This document shows, in pieces, positions 1 to 7,996 of a stretch of 21,909 bases of DNA. A model generated the notes under the pieces. It was not told where the DNA came from. It saw nothing but the letters and a program-made list of their open reading frames with translations, and ran no database searches. Source of the stretch: DASSFZ01 sp036514635 (lineage in GTDB: Bacteria; Chloroflexota; Anaerolineae; Fen-1058). How positions within the stretch are numbered: the first letter of the stretch is position 1; each line of letters opens with the position of its first letter. Made by a program: the position numbers and the translations under genes. The stretch spans positions 1-21,909 of the forward strand of contig DATBWU010000316.1 in the NCBI GenBank assembly GCA_036514635.1, in the 5' to 3' direction.

Positions 1-3000
1 GAGCCGCATCCATCACTGGGCGGAATGCGATCGCACGCTCTGCCCAAGCCTTGGTTGCGGATGACGAGCGTGGCGGTGAAGGGTTGGCCGGGGGCGACAC
101 TGTTCGGCGAGACGGCCACGCTCTCGATGATGAGATCGGGCACGCCCAGCGTGGCGGTGTGGATGGCGGTGGCGGGCGGTAGGCCGCCAGGACCATTATC
201 GCTGATGGAGAAGACGTTGACGAACGCATCTGTCGCCGCCGTGAACGGGGTAGGCAATTGCGTAACGAAGGTCGCCACACCCGATGCGCCCGCAGCCAGG
301 TTCCCGATCGGCATCGTGTACACGCTCCCGCCCGCCGGCAGCCACGCCGATGACCCGGCGGCGATGTAAGTGACGAAGGGAGATCGCGTGACGCTGATCA
401 CGACGCCGGTGGTGTTCATCGCCGATGTGTTGGTATAACGCACCGTGTACGTCACGACCCGCGTCGGGTAGGGCGCGGTGCCGCTGAAGATCGCGTTCAT
501 CGCTAACACCGGCACGGTCGAAATGGTGTCTACGTCTTGCGTGAAGTTGTCCGACGGGTTATCGCCTGGCGTCGTCGTCTGGATACGAGCCGTGTTGGTA
601 ATCGCCCTTACGCCGGCCGGCAAGGTCGAGCTGACTCGGACGGTAACCGTCACTGCACTGCCCGTGGTAGCCGTGACTGTACCGATCGTCCAGGTCACTG
701 TGCCGCCGGCCTGGCTGCACAAACCGGACGGCGCACAACTCTGATAGGTCACGTTCGACGGAATACGGTCGGTGATCACCACGTTAGAGGTTGGTGCGTT
801 GCCGCTGTTAGCGTACATCAGTGAGTAGGTCAACGTCTGGCCGGCGGCGGCGCTCGCTACGCCATCACTCTTGGTCAGGCTCAAGGCCGGCGCACTGACG
901 ACGGTGCCGGTGATGCGCACGAAGGCCGAGATACCCTCTGTCGCCGAGATGCGCGCGGTATTGGTGAGAATCGTCCCATTGACCAGGTTGTTGTTGACGT
1001 TCACCGTCATCGTCAATCGACCGGTGGTCTGCGCCAGCATTTGGCCGAGCGCCCAGGTCACGACGTTGCCGGCCTGGTTGCACGATCCGGCCGGAGCGCA
1101 GCTCAGATACTGTGTATTGATCGGCACAGCATCCGTGATGATCACATTCGAGGCGTAACTCGAGCCGGAGTTTGTGTACGCCAGCGTGTAGGTCAGGACG
1201 CTATTGGCGGCGGGCGTGCTCGTGCTGGCCGACTTCGCCAGCGACAGTGTTGGCGCACTGACCGAGGTAAGCTCCGTATCGGAGAATGGATTGACCGGCG
1301 AGTCGGCGTCGATAGTAACGGTGTTGTCCAGTACCGTGCCGTCGGGCAGCGGGCTGTTCGCGCGCACCGTGACGAAGATGAAGCGCGACTGGCCGGCGCC
1401 CAGCGTGTTAGTCACCCACACGTTGTTGCCGGAGCTGGGCGATGGGTTGGCCGAGATGTAAGTCACGCCGGATGGGTATGTCTCGGTGATGCGGAGGTTG
1501 GTGACCGGCGCGCTTCCATCGTTCCGGTATTGGATGGTGTAGATGAACAGATCACCTGGCCGCACGGGATCGGCGCTATCCGACACGATCACTTTCACAT
1601 CGGGCGTCGAGGTGACGGGCGTGGTCCGCGTGAAGATCGCCGTGTCGACCTTCGGCGCGCCAATGCGCACGGTGTTGGTCAGCACGCTGCCGACCGGGAA
1701 TTCACTCGCGAGCAGAACCCAAACCTGGAGGTTCCCGCTCGTCTGAGGGGGCAGGTCGCCGATCGTCCACACATTGTTCGTGCCCGGGTCGGGATCGGGG
1801 AACGCGCTGTCAAATGTCGTGCTGGCCGGATAGGTCTCGGTGATGACGACGTTCTGTGCTGCGCCGTTGCCGGTATTGGTGTAGTAGATGTTGTACCGAA
1901 GGAGTGAGCCGGGTGTGGCTGTGATCGGGGAGGCCGACTTGCTGATCTGCAAGACGGGGGCTGTGATGGTGATGGGGCCGGCTGTGTCGCTGAAAGCGCC
2001 GGCGACAGCCGCGACGATTCCAGTCCCGCTGAGGATCGGTGCAGGTGTGAGCGTGGTCGAGAAGCCCGTCGGCGGCGAGAGTGTGCCGCTGAGCACACCC
2101 GATGCCGTCCACGTCGAGGGATTCTGGCCGATGACGTTGTCGTACCTGTCGTAATCAATGGCATACAGCGTGAGCGTGTTATACAGCGTGATCGTCGTCG
2201 GACCGATCGGAGTGCCGGTCCCGTTCGGCGCGTTCTCGATCGACAGGCTGAAGAGCGAAGCCGGTGTGACGCTGAGTGCGGCCGTGTCGGTCGTGCCGCT
2301 GCCGGTATGCGTGCCGGTGACGGTGTAAGTGCCTTTGATCGTCGGTGTGATACTGCTGCCCGCAAAAGTGCCGCCCGCCGCAGGATAGATCGAGAATGTC
2401 GTGCCGGGCGTGACGTTGCCGATTCCGTTGCCATAGACGTCGGTGGCAATAGCAGTATAGGTGATGCGCGTGCCCGCGCTGATGACGTCGGTCGCCGGTA
2501 GCAGTGTGAGCGTGGAGGGCGCGGCGGGTGTGACGGTGAAGACGGCGGTGTCGGACAGGCTGAACCCGCCGTGCATCCCCGTGACCGTGTAGGCGCCTCG
2601 GATCGTCGGTGTGATGGCGCTGCCGACGAATGGCGCGCCGGGATTGGGGCCGACGGCGAAGGACGTGTCGGATGTCACGTTGCCCACGAGATTCCCGTAG
2701 GTATCGAAGGCATTTGCCGCGTAGGTCAACCGGACACCGGCGCTGATCACAGCCGTGGCCGGCAATAGCACCAGCGAGGTCGGCGTGCTTGGCACTACTT
2801 GGAGGAGCGCCCTGCCGAACCTGCCGCCCGAGTGCGTTCCGGTCACCGTGAACGATCCGACGAGCGTCGGGGTGATGATGTTGCCAACGAAAGTGCCGCC
2901 CGAGCCGGGGCTAATCGAAAACGTTGTTTGGCCCGTTACATCGCCGATCGGGTTGCTGTAGACATCGGTCGCCGTCGCCGTGTAAGTCGTGCGTGTGCCC

Positions 3001-4550
3001 GCGCTGATCACGTCGCTGGCAGGCGCTAAGGTGACGGTAAAGACCGCGCCGGGATTGACGCTGAGCGTCGCCGTGTCGACGGCACTACTCAGCAGTCCTG
3101 TGACAGTCCAGGTGCTGGCGACAGTCGGTGTGACGGCGTTGCCGGCGAAGGCCCCGCCGGAAGCCGAAGGAATTGTGAACGAGGTCTGCCCGGTCACGTT
3201 GCCGATCGAGTTGCCGAAACTGTCGGTGGCGACCGCTGTGTAAGCGATCGATTGGCCGGCGGTTCGCGTCGCGCTGGGCGGATCGAGATATAAGATGGAA
3301 GCCGAGCCGGGATTGATGGTGATTCCAGCCGTGCCCGTGATCGATCCGGATTGCGCATTGACGGTGCGATTCGCGCCGGCGATGGTCAGTGTGATCGACC
3401 CCGTCCATACCCCCGCAGCGGGATCGACGGATGATGGCGAAAGGTCGCCGCCGTTGGGCGTCGTCAGCGCGATCGGATCCGTGTAGGTGAGCACCGTGTT
3501 GTTGAAGGCATCCTCGACGGTGATCCCGGCGCTGAACCCGATGCCGGCCGTGCCGGTCGGCGCGAGGGTCACGCGCAAATGATCGGGGCTACCGGCTGCG
3601 ACGGTGATCGTTCCGGTTGCGTCGGTGAACGTGGGACTGGCTTCGGCCGAGATTATCCCGGTCGTGGCCGTGATGGCCGTGAAGGTTGTGGACTCGTCGC
3701 GCGCCGGGGCGATCGACCCGATGCCGCCGGTCAGCGTCCAGGTGACGACCTGATCGGCGATGAAGTTGTTGTCGAGATCGTAGCCGGCGGCGAACAGGGA
3801 CCAGTCGGTGCCGGCCGTGCGCGTGGCTGCTCCCACTTCCGATCCGCCGCCGTTGGCATTGCTCCGAATGATGACATGTGCCAATGCGCCCGTGGTTATG
3901 GTGAATGTGGCGGTGCTGGAAATGGTTGGGTCTGCGTCCAGCATCGCTGTGACCACGATGCTGCCGGGCGTGTTTCCATCCAGTGTTGTGCTGACACCCA
4001 CCTCGGGCGAGGGCACGGCAATAGGAGAAGACACTGTCCACGTCACCGTTTGATTTCCTGCGAATGTCTCGGTGTAGCCGGCGGCATACAGAACGAGTGG
4101 CGTGTCGGTGGCGAAGGTGTTTGTCGCCGGCCCGAGGCAGCCCGTATCGACGTCGCAGATGCGCACCTCGGAGATCACCGGCGTTTGCTGCAAGAGACGC
4201 CCCGGCGGCAGTAGAGCGAGGTCCAGCGCGAGTAGTGAGTCGCTGCTTGCAGTGGAGAGCAACTCTCGCTGTTCGTGTCCGGCGATCGGAGCGTTGCTTT
4301 CAGGGATTGTCTCTACGATCTGAGCGGGTGGCAGCATGATCCGGCCGCTGAGCGGCGCTCCACGGGTCGTGTTTGTTATGCGCGAGTCCACCTCGCGATT
4401 GTCTACGCGGACCGGTGTCAGCGGCTCTGTTATAGAAAGCGGGCCGCTCGATCGAGCGTGTGCCGGTGAAGTCGCAAGGACTGCCGGCGGCGCGGCGGAG
4501 GATAACCCTAACAGGATCGCGAGCGCAAAACGTGCGAGTCGGGCAGGCAT
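1..4550 (-). CDS. Giant secreted repeat protein (Ig-like repeats, DUF11 repeats, CARDB start), 3' end outside window
   Basis: The reading frame is open from ATG 4550 to the left edge, at least 1516 codons with no stop. I checked the frame at positions 2576, 809 and 5. The start is well set: AAGGTGGTGA lies just upstream. Residues 1-31 form a signal peptide (basic start, hydrophobic core, AHA end). Invasin/bacterial Ig-like units follow; four regular ones carry a TVTG motif whose Gly falls at residues 485, 571, 658 and 746 (period 86-88). Then come five DUF11-type units with a TN(T/S)G-like motif at Asn 892, 1010, 1127, 1248 and 1374. From about residue 1470 the sequence looks like a CARDB domain (VIRNQGLG). 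Such proteins are normally exported and act as adhesins, stalks or S-layer-like components; the exact role is unknown. It lies 15 nt downstream of the FecR lipoprotein gene, so the two are probably co-transcribed. The anchoring C-terminus is not visible. Confidence 0.9.
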   Translation of the reverse strand, partial: MPARLARFALAILLGLSSAAPPAVLATSPAHARSSGPLSITEPLTPVRVDNREVDSRITNTTRGAPLSGRIMLPPAQIVETIPESNAPIAGHEQRELLSTASSDSLLALDLALLPPGRLLQQTPVISEVRICDVDTGCLGPATNTFATDTPLVLYAAGYTETFAGNQTVTWTVSSPIAVPSPEVGVSTTLDGNTPGSIVVTAMLDADPTISSTATFTITTGALAHVIIRSNANGGGSEVGAATRTAGTDWSLFAAGYDLDNNFIADQVVTWTLTGGIGSIAPARDESTTFTAITATTGIISAEASPTFTDATGTITVAAGSPDHLRVTLAPTGTAGIGFSAGITVEDAFNNTVLTYTDPIALTTPNGGDLSPSSVDPAAGVWTGSITLTIAGANRTVNAQSGSITGTAGITINPGSASILYLDPPSATRTAGQSIAYTAVATDSFGNSIGNVTGQTSFTIPSASGGAFAGNAVTPTVASTWTVTGLLSSAVDTATLSVNPGAVFTVTLAPASDVISAGTRTTYTATATDVYSNPIGDVTGQTTFSISPGSGGTFVGNIITPTLVGSFTVTGTHSGGRFGRALLQVVPSTPTSLVLLPATAVISAGVRLTYAANAFDTYGNLVGNVTSDTSFAVGPNPGAPFVGSAITPTIRGAYTVTGMHGGFSLSDTAVFTVTPAAPSTLTLLPATDVISAGTRITYTAIATDVYGNGIGNVTPGTTFSIYPAAGGTFAGSSITPTIKGTYTVTGTHTGSGTTDTAALSVTPASLFSLSIENAPNGTGTPIGPTTITLYNTLTLYAIDYDRYDNVIGQNPSTWTASGVLSGTLSPPTGFSTTLTPAPILSGTGIVAAVAGAFSDTAGPITITAPVLQISKSASPITATPGSLLRYNIYYTNTGNGAAQNVVITETYPASTTFDSAFPDPDPGTNNVWTIGDLPPQTSGNLQVWVLLASEFPVGSVLTNTVRIGAPKVDTAIFTRTTPVTSTPDVKVIVSDSADPVRPGDLFIYTIQYRNDGSAPVTNLRITETYPSGVTYISANPSPSSGNNVWVTNTLGAGQSRFIFVTVRANSPLPDGTVLDNTVTIDADSPVNPFSDTELTSVSAPTLSLAKSASTSTPAANSVLTYTLAYTNSGSSYASNVIITDAVPINTQYLSCAPAGSCNQAGNVVTWALGQMLAQTTGRLTMTVNVNNNLVNGTILTNTARISATEGISAFVRITGTVVSAPALSLTKSDGVASAAAGQTLTYSLMYANSGNAPTSNVVITDRIPSNVTYQSCAPSGLCSQAGGTVTWTIGTVTATTGSAVTVTVRVSSTLPAGVRAITNTARIQTTTPGDNPSDNFTQDVDTISTVPVLAMNAIFSGTAPYPTRVVTYTVRYTNTSAMNTTGVVISVTRSPFVTYIAAGSSAWLPAGGSVYTMPIGNLAAGASGVATFVTQLPTPFTAATDAFVNVFSISDNGPGGLPPATAIHTATLGVPDLIIESVAVSPNSVAPGQPFTATLVIRNQGLGRACDRIPPSDGCG
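131..1960 (-). repeat. Five tandem DUF11-type repeats inside the surface protein gene
   Basis: Five diverged protein repeats of 117-126 residues, each with a Y(T/R/A)N(T/S/D) turn followed by NVVIT-like and VTY-like strands. Units 3 and 4 also share a CAPxGxCxQAG insert with two cysteines. They are protein-level repeats; the DNA copies are well diverged, which argues for old duplication under selection. Confidence 0.8.
2260..3290 (-). repeat. Four tandem Ig-like (Big_1/invasin-type) repeats inside the surface protein gene
   Basis: Four units with period 258-264 bp. Each contains ISAGxRxTYTA-like, GNxxGNVT, TPTxxGxxTVTG and DTAxLxV elements. The TVTG glycine codons are at 3098, 2840, 2579 and 2315. 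The pattern fits stacked immunoglobulin-like domains forming an extended rod. Confidence 0.75.
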
Positions 4551-4565
4551 ATTCACCACCTTAAC

Positions 4566-5462
4566 TTATTGCGTTGCCGTCGGTCGCGGCTCGGGTGTAG
4601 GCGGCTCGGACGTTGATGTAGGCGGCAGTGGATTGGTCGGCGGCGTAGTCGGTTGGGGAGCAGGCGGATTCGTCGGCTTGGGTCCCGAATCACCGGGTGT
4701 ATTCGGCGGCGGGGCCGGGATGGGTGTGTCGGTGGCCGTCGGCGGTCGCGTCGGAACGCGAGTGCGCGTCGGGGTCGTCGTGAACGTGTGGGTGGCGGTC
4801 GGCGTCGAACTGGCCGTCGGCGTGCGCGAAGCCGTTGAGGTCGGCGTGATCGGCGGGATGATCAGCAGCGGCTGACCCGGAACCAATTCGGCACGCCAGG
4901 CTGCCTTCAGTGTGCCCTGCCCCTCGGCGGTATGCACGTCGACCACGCCCGAATCGACGCGTGCTTTCGCGCTGTCGTCCTCGTCAAACATCACCGTGAA
5001 GTCGCTCGGTGTTCCGCGTGGTTCCAGGAACATGTTGATCAGCTCAATGCGCAAAGACAGCGGCACCTCGCGGTACGTCTCGACCATGAAATCGGTGCTC
5101 TGCGCCGTGATTCGAACCTTGCCGGCGGTCAAGCGAAAGCTCGGTCGCCGATCGGCGGAGCTAGACCGCCTCAGCGTGAGGCGTGAACTCGGGTCCAAGT
5201 GGATAAGGCTGTCGTCCGAGAGTTGCAGCGTCGCGCCCTGGTCGGATGTCGTCAGGATTCGATCGTCCCAGTCCACCTCGACTGTCCCTACGAGCGGGAT
5301 CGATTCCTGACTGCCAGCACGCCAGAAGAAAGCCTGCCCTTCTTTCAAGGTGACGAGCACAGCAGTTGTGTTGACTTCAACGGTAGGCTCGCTGCAGGCG
5401 GTGACGCCTACAACTAGCGCGGTCAATACCAGCCAGCGGGTGACCCGTGCGCCGATCCGCAT
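4566..5462 (-). CDS. FecR-domain lipoprotein with Thr/Pro-rich tail
   Basis: 298 residues. The N-terminus is a lipoprotein signal: basic start, hydrophobic stretch, and lipobox VTAC with Cys23 as the lipidation site. Residues about 35-195 look like a FecR domain: a VTLKEGQAFFW strand, GTxVxxDDRILTxxxGxAxLxLxD core, and a DSGxVDVHTAEG strand near the end. Residues about 205-298 are a low-complexity Thr/Pro/Ser tail (TPT, PPT motifs), which probably spans or sits in the cell wall. The start is supported by GAGGA upstream of ATG. FecR domains in iron-signalling systems act as anti-sigma regulators, but no sigma factor is nearby. In surface-protein settings they are more likely structural, and the downstream giant repeat protein suggests that here. 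Family call is good; role is inferred. Confidence 0.82.
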   Translation of the reverse strand: MRIGARVTRWLVLTALVVGVTACSEPTVEVNTTAVLVTLKEGQAFFWRAGSQESIPLVGTVEVDWDDRILTTSDQGATLQLSDDSLIHLDPSSRLTLRRSSSADRRPSFRLTAGKVRITAQSTDFMVETYREVPLSLRIELINMFLEPRGTPSDFTVMFDEDDSAKARVDSGVVDVHTAEGQGTLKAAWRAELVPGQPLLIIPPITPTSTASRTPTASSTPTATHTFTTTPTRTRVPTRPPTATDTPIPAPPPNTPGDSGPKPTNPPAPQPTTPPTNPLPPTSTSEPPTPEPRPTATQ

Positions 5463-5512
5463 CGTTCCTCTTCACTGGTGCAGCCCCGGTCTGGCCTAAA
5501 GCCGGTATGCAC

Positions 5513-5521
5513 ATTATAGCA
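5513..5521 (-). promoter_or_regulatory. Extended -10 promoter for the FecR lipoprotein operon
   Basis: On the minus strand TGCTATAAT gives a perfect TATAAT with the TG extension; no good -35 is seen, as is common for extended -10 promoters. It overlaps the stop codon of the upstream response-regulator gene and would give a leader of about 43 nt. The surrounding 16 bases recur with two mismatches at 20140-20155. Confidence 0.6.
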
Positions 5522-6314
5522 AATCGGTAGCCGAGCCTGTGTCGCGATCGCGTGGATAACTACCGAATGTGGATGATACGTCGTGCACGGGTATCGTTGG
5601 CGTCGATGAGTGCGCTGCGGGTGTCAGTTCCCGAAAGCGATAGCCGATCCCCCACTCGGTTAGAACGTAGCGCGGCTGGGCGGGATCGGGTTCGATCTTC
5701 TGGCGCAGATAACGGATGTACAGCTTGAGCGAGCGAATGTCCCGCACATAATTCCGCCCCCACACTTCAGATAATAGGCTTCGGTGCGTCACAACGATAC
5801 CCGCGTTGCGCACCAGGCACGCCAGCAGGCGAAACTCGGTCGGCGACAGGGCGACGTGTCGACCATGCAACCGTACCTCGCGATTGGGCAGATCGATGTA
5901 CAGATCGCCGTCAGAATAGGCCGGGTAGGGGCTTTCCCAGCCGGACATGCGTGCCCGGCGCAAATGCGCCTCCATACGCGCCTTCAGTTCGCTGAAGTGA
6001 AAGGGTTTGACGACGTAATCATCCGCGCCCAGGTCCAGCCCGTGCACCAGATCAGTCTCCTGGCCGAGCGCGGTGAGCATGAGAATCGGGACATTGGTCA
6101 GTTCGCGCAGTTGCCGGCAGGCCTCCCACCCGTCAAGGCCGGGCATCATGACATCCAGCAGGATGACATCGGCATGCTGATTGCTGCTCAGATAATCAAT
6201 AGCCTCCTGGCCGGAGGACACCGTGACGACCTTGTAATTGTGCTGCTCGAGATATGCTTGTAGCATTTCTGTGAATTCAGCGCTGTCATCGGCTAACAGG
6301 ACGGTCGCTTCCAT
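5514..6314 (-). CDS. OmpR/PhoB-family response regulator (REC + winged helix)
   Basis: 266 residues from the chosen start. The REC domain (about 1-120) has the acidic pair Asp9/Asp10, phospho-acceptor Asp54 in LLDVMMPG, Thr81 and Lys103 (VKPF). The C-terminal winged helix (about 145-230) has LSPTEFRLL, the SLLSEVWG turn, recognition helix LKLYIRYLRQKIE and the wing LTEWGIGYRF. It should bind DNA as a phosphorylated dimer. After it comes an unusual Ser/Thr-rich tail of about 35 residues. The frame is open 34 codons further upstream (ATG 6416), but ATG 6314 has AAGGAG in front and begins exactly at the usual REC start, so I prefer it. No histidine kinase is adjacent. It is a paralogue of the regulator just upstream. 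Confidence 0.92.
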   Translation of the reverse strand: MEATVLLADDSAEFTEMLQAYLEQHNYKVVTVSSGQEAIDYLSSNQHADVILLDVMMPGLDGWEACRQLRELTNVPILMLTALGQETDLVHGLDLGADDYVVKPFHFSELKARMEAHLRRARMSGWESPYPAYSDGDLYIDLPNREVRLHGRHVALSPTEFRLLACLVRNAGIVVTHRSLLSEVWGRNYVRDIRSLKLYIRYLRQKIEPDPAQPRYVLTEWGIGYRFRELTPAAHSSTPTIPVHDVSSTFGSYPRDRDTGSATDLL

Positions 6315-6448
6315 GGCACCCTGAACTCCTTCAGTCGCCGCGATGCGTGAAAGGTGGCTACCAGGAGGTTCTCCCACGAATCGCAGATACATCTCGAAAG
6401 ATGGCTCGTGTCCCATGTTACGTTAGCCGAGCATGGTTGGATTCTGGA

Positions 6449-6466
6449 GAGAAAATTGTGAGAAAA
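6449..6466 (-). promoter_or_regulatory. Candidate response-regulator binding site (two 7-bp direct repeats, 11-bp period)
   Basis: On the minus strand TTTTCTC is repeated exactly with a 4-nt spacer (ACAA). Two 7-bp half-sites at an 11-bp period is the typical layout for OmpR/PhoB-family dimers. The site lies between the two regulator genes, about 135 bp before the start of the downstream one and directly after a TATACA -10-like hexamer (6468-6473). Binding by either regulator is inferred. Confidence 0.4.
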
Positions 6467-6484
6467 CTGTATACCCAAACGCAG

Positions 6485-6503
6485 GGAGAGCCATTGGCTC
6501 TCC
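6485..6503 (-). terminator. Hairpin downstream of the second response regulator
   Basis: GGAGAGCCA and its exact complement TGGCTCTCC are separated by one base (a 7-bp stem with a 5-nt loop in practice). It lies 35 nt after the stop codon at 6538 in the direction of transcription. The following T-tract is poor (CTGCGTTTG), so it could be a weak terminator or a palindromic operator. Confidence 0.4.
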
Positions 6504-6537
6504 TTGCTCAATCGTCTAAGTTGTATGTGGGACGCGG

Positions 6538-7227
6538 TTATATATCGATCATACGATACCCAACGCCCCATTCCGTCAGGATATATTCGGGCTTGGAAGG
6601 GTCTTCTTCGATCTTCTGGCGCAGGTAGCGCACGTAGAGTTTGAGATAGTCCACCTGGTCGCCATACTCCGGGCCCCACACCTCGACCAGGCAATAGCGG
6701 TGCGGCAGTACCCGACCCGCGTTGCTCATGAAGCAGGTTAGGAGTTTGAACTCCGTGGGTGTAAGATCGATGCGCTTGCCGCGCACTTTCACGATGCGGC
6801 GGTCGGTGTCAAGTTCAAGGTCCCGAATCTTATACACGCTGGTGCGCTGGGGTGTGCCGGGCGCTTTGGCGCGTCGCAAGATGGCTTTGACACGGGCCAG
6901 TAACTCGCTGGTGTTGAAGGGTTTTACTAAGTAGTCGTCCGCGCCCAGCTCCAGCCCGCGCACGACGTCGCCTACGCGACCCTTGGCCGTGATCATCAGA
7001 ATCGGAGCGTTCGAGACGGCATGCAGCCGCCGGCAGATTTCCCACCCATCCATACCGGGCATCATGATGTCCAGCGTGACCAGATCGGGATGCATATCGG
7101 CGGCCAGTTCCAGTCCCTGCTGACCTTGCGAGGCCGCCACGACCCGATAGCCAAAGCCCTCAAGCCGCAGCTTGAGGTATTGCACGAATTCGGCGTCATC
7201 GTCGATGACCAATATAACTTCGTTCAT
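6538..7227 (-). CDS. OmpR/KdpE-like response regulator (REC + winged helix)
   Basis: 229 residues, the usual length for the family. REC has the acidic pair Asp9/Asp10, phospho-acceptor Asp53 in TLDIMMPG, Thr80 and Lys102 (VKPF). The winged helix has LTPTEFKLL, CLVEVWGPEYGD, recognition helix YLKLYVRYLRQKIE and LTEWGVGYRM. ATG 7227 begins directly at the REC domain; the Shine-Dalgarno is weak (GAGAGAG). A sigma70-type promoter lies 32-59 nt upstream. The next gene downstream is a diverged paralogue sharing the WExCRxL and YxRYLRQKIE motifs, so the pair probably arose by duplication. There is no partner kinase in the window; the target is unknown. Confidence 0.93.
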   Translation of the reverse strand: MNEVILVIDDDAEFVQYLKLRLEGFGYRVVAASQGQQGLELAADMHPDLVTLDIMMPGMDGWEICRRLHAVSNAPILMITAKGRVGDVVRGLELGADDYLVKPFNTSELLARVKAILRRAKAPGTPQRTSVYKIRDLELDTDRRIVKVRGKRIDLTPTEFKLLTCFMSNAGRVLPHRYCLVEVWGPEYGDQVDYLKLYVRYLRQKIEEDPSKPEYILTEWGVGYRMIDI

Positions 7228-7258
7228 AGCTCTCTCTCGTCTGGCTTTACAAAAGGCA

Positions 7259-7286
7259 ATTATATCACAACGGCACGTCCTAACAA
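7259..7286 (-). promoter_or_regulatory. Sigma70-type promoter of the upstream response regulator
   Basis: On the minus strand TTGTTA (7281-7286), a 16-nt spacer and a perfect TATAAT (7259-7264) precede ATG 7227. This gives a leader of about 25 nt. The position between divergent genes supports it. Confidence 0.65.
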
Positions 7287-7324
7287 GACCCTATCTGTTC
7301 TCTCTCAATTCAGGACGGAACTCG

Positions 7325-7897
7325 ATGATGTGGGATATTATCTACTGGCTCAAGCGAACCCCTTGGGACACGGGCATCACGCCCCCGGAAGTGGTCGATT
7401 GGGTTCGCCGGCGCTATCCCGAGGGGGGTCGTGCTATCGACATCGGTTGCGGCACGGGCACCAATGTCGTGTTTCTGGCCCGGCATGGATTCAGCGTGCT
7501 GGGTATCGATATCTCGCGGCGCGCGATCGCGCTGGCGCGCCGCAGAGCGAAACAGGCCGGCGTGGCGTGCGATCTGCGCGTGGGGGACGTCAGCCGCCTG
7601 GAGCAATTGCCCATCACCGATCCGTTCGACCTTGCCCTCGACATTGGCTGCTTCCACGTTCTATCGACAGACGGGCGGCGGCGCTACGCCGCCGGTTTAC
7701 GGGCCTGGATGGCGCCGGGCGGGACCTACCTTTTATACGCTTTCTGCCCGAGTACTTCAGGCCGGGGCGCGGCCGGCGTCGCACCGGATGAAGTCGGCTC
7801 ACTCTTCGCGGATGGCTTCCTGGTGCAGGATGTGAAGGTGGGCGAGGACAGCGTGGGAGGGCGCGCCTCGGCGTGGTACACGCTGGAGCGCGTGTGA
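7325..7897 (+). CDS. Class I SAM-dependent methyltransferase
   Basis: 190 residues from ATG 7325 (a second ATG follows directly at 7328). Motif I is AIDIGCGTGTN (residues about 37-47), followed by the acidic strand end VLGIDIS (Asp62), an RVGDVS segment and FDLALDIGCFHVL for motif IV. The N-terminus WDTGITPPEVVDWV resembles small bacterial methyltransferases related to the thiopurine-methyltransferase and TehB types. The protein is cytoplasmic; the substrate cannot be told from sequence. The frame is open further upstream, but that stretch overlaps the neighbouring regulator gene and its promoter. AGGACGG upstream is a modest ribosome binding site. The flavin reductase gene follows after 99 nt with its own promoter. 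Confidence 0.85.
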   Translation: MMWDIIYWLKRTPWDTGITPPEVVDWVRRRYPEGGRAIDIGCGTGTNVVFLARHGFSVLGIDISRRAIALARRRAKQAGVACDLRVGDVSRLEQLPITDPFDLALDIGCFHVLSTDGRRRYAAGLRAWMAPGGTYLLYAFCPSTSGRGAAGVAPDEVGSLFADGFLVQDVKVGEDSVGGRASAWYTLERV

Positions 7898-7939
7898 AGC
7901 GTTCTCCTGATCGAATGGACAGGTTTGCCGTTGAAGCCA

Positions 7940-7968
7940 TTGACGGCGTCGGGGCAAGCGGATATGAT
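7940..7968 (+). promoter_or_regulatory. Sigma70-type promoter of the flavin reductase gene
   Basis: TTGACG (7940-7945), a 17-nt spacer and TATGAT (7963-7968): five of six consensus bases in both boxes at optimal spacing. The expected transcript start is near 7975, about 22 nt before ATG 7997. Confidence 0.6.
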
Positions 7969-7996
7969 TCGCGTCAAGCTCTTGGATGGGTGAAAC

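Noticed and set aside
1041..1907. Long plus-strand open frame (288 codons) and others at 3579-4214 and 1-824
   Set aside because: They are antisense to the giant surface-protein gene, have Arg/Gly/Val-rich composition without motifs, and lack ribosome binding sites.
1679..2449. Minus-strand frame of 256 codons
   Set aside because: It is an out-of-phase frame (Ser/Arg-rich) of the giant surface-protein gene, which is continuous in the proper phase across the same bases.
7172..7324. Upstream extension of the methyltransferase frame
   Set aside because: It overlaps the start and promoter of the divergent response-regulator gene and adds no family sequence.
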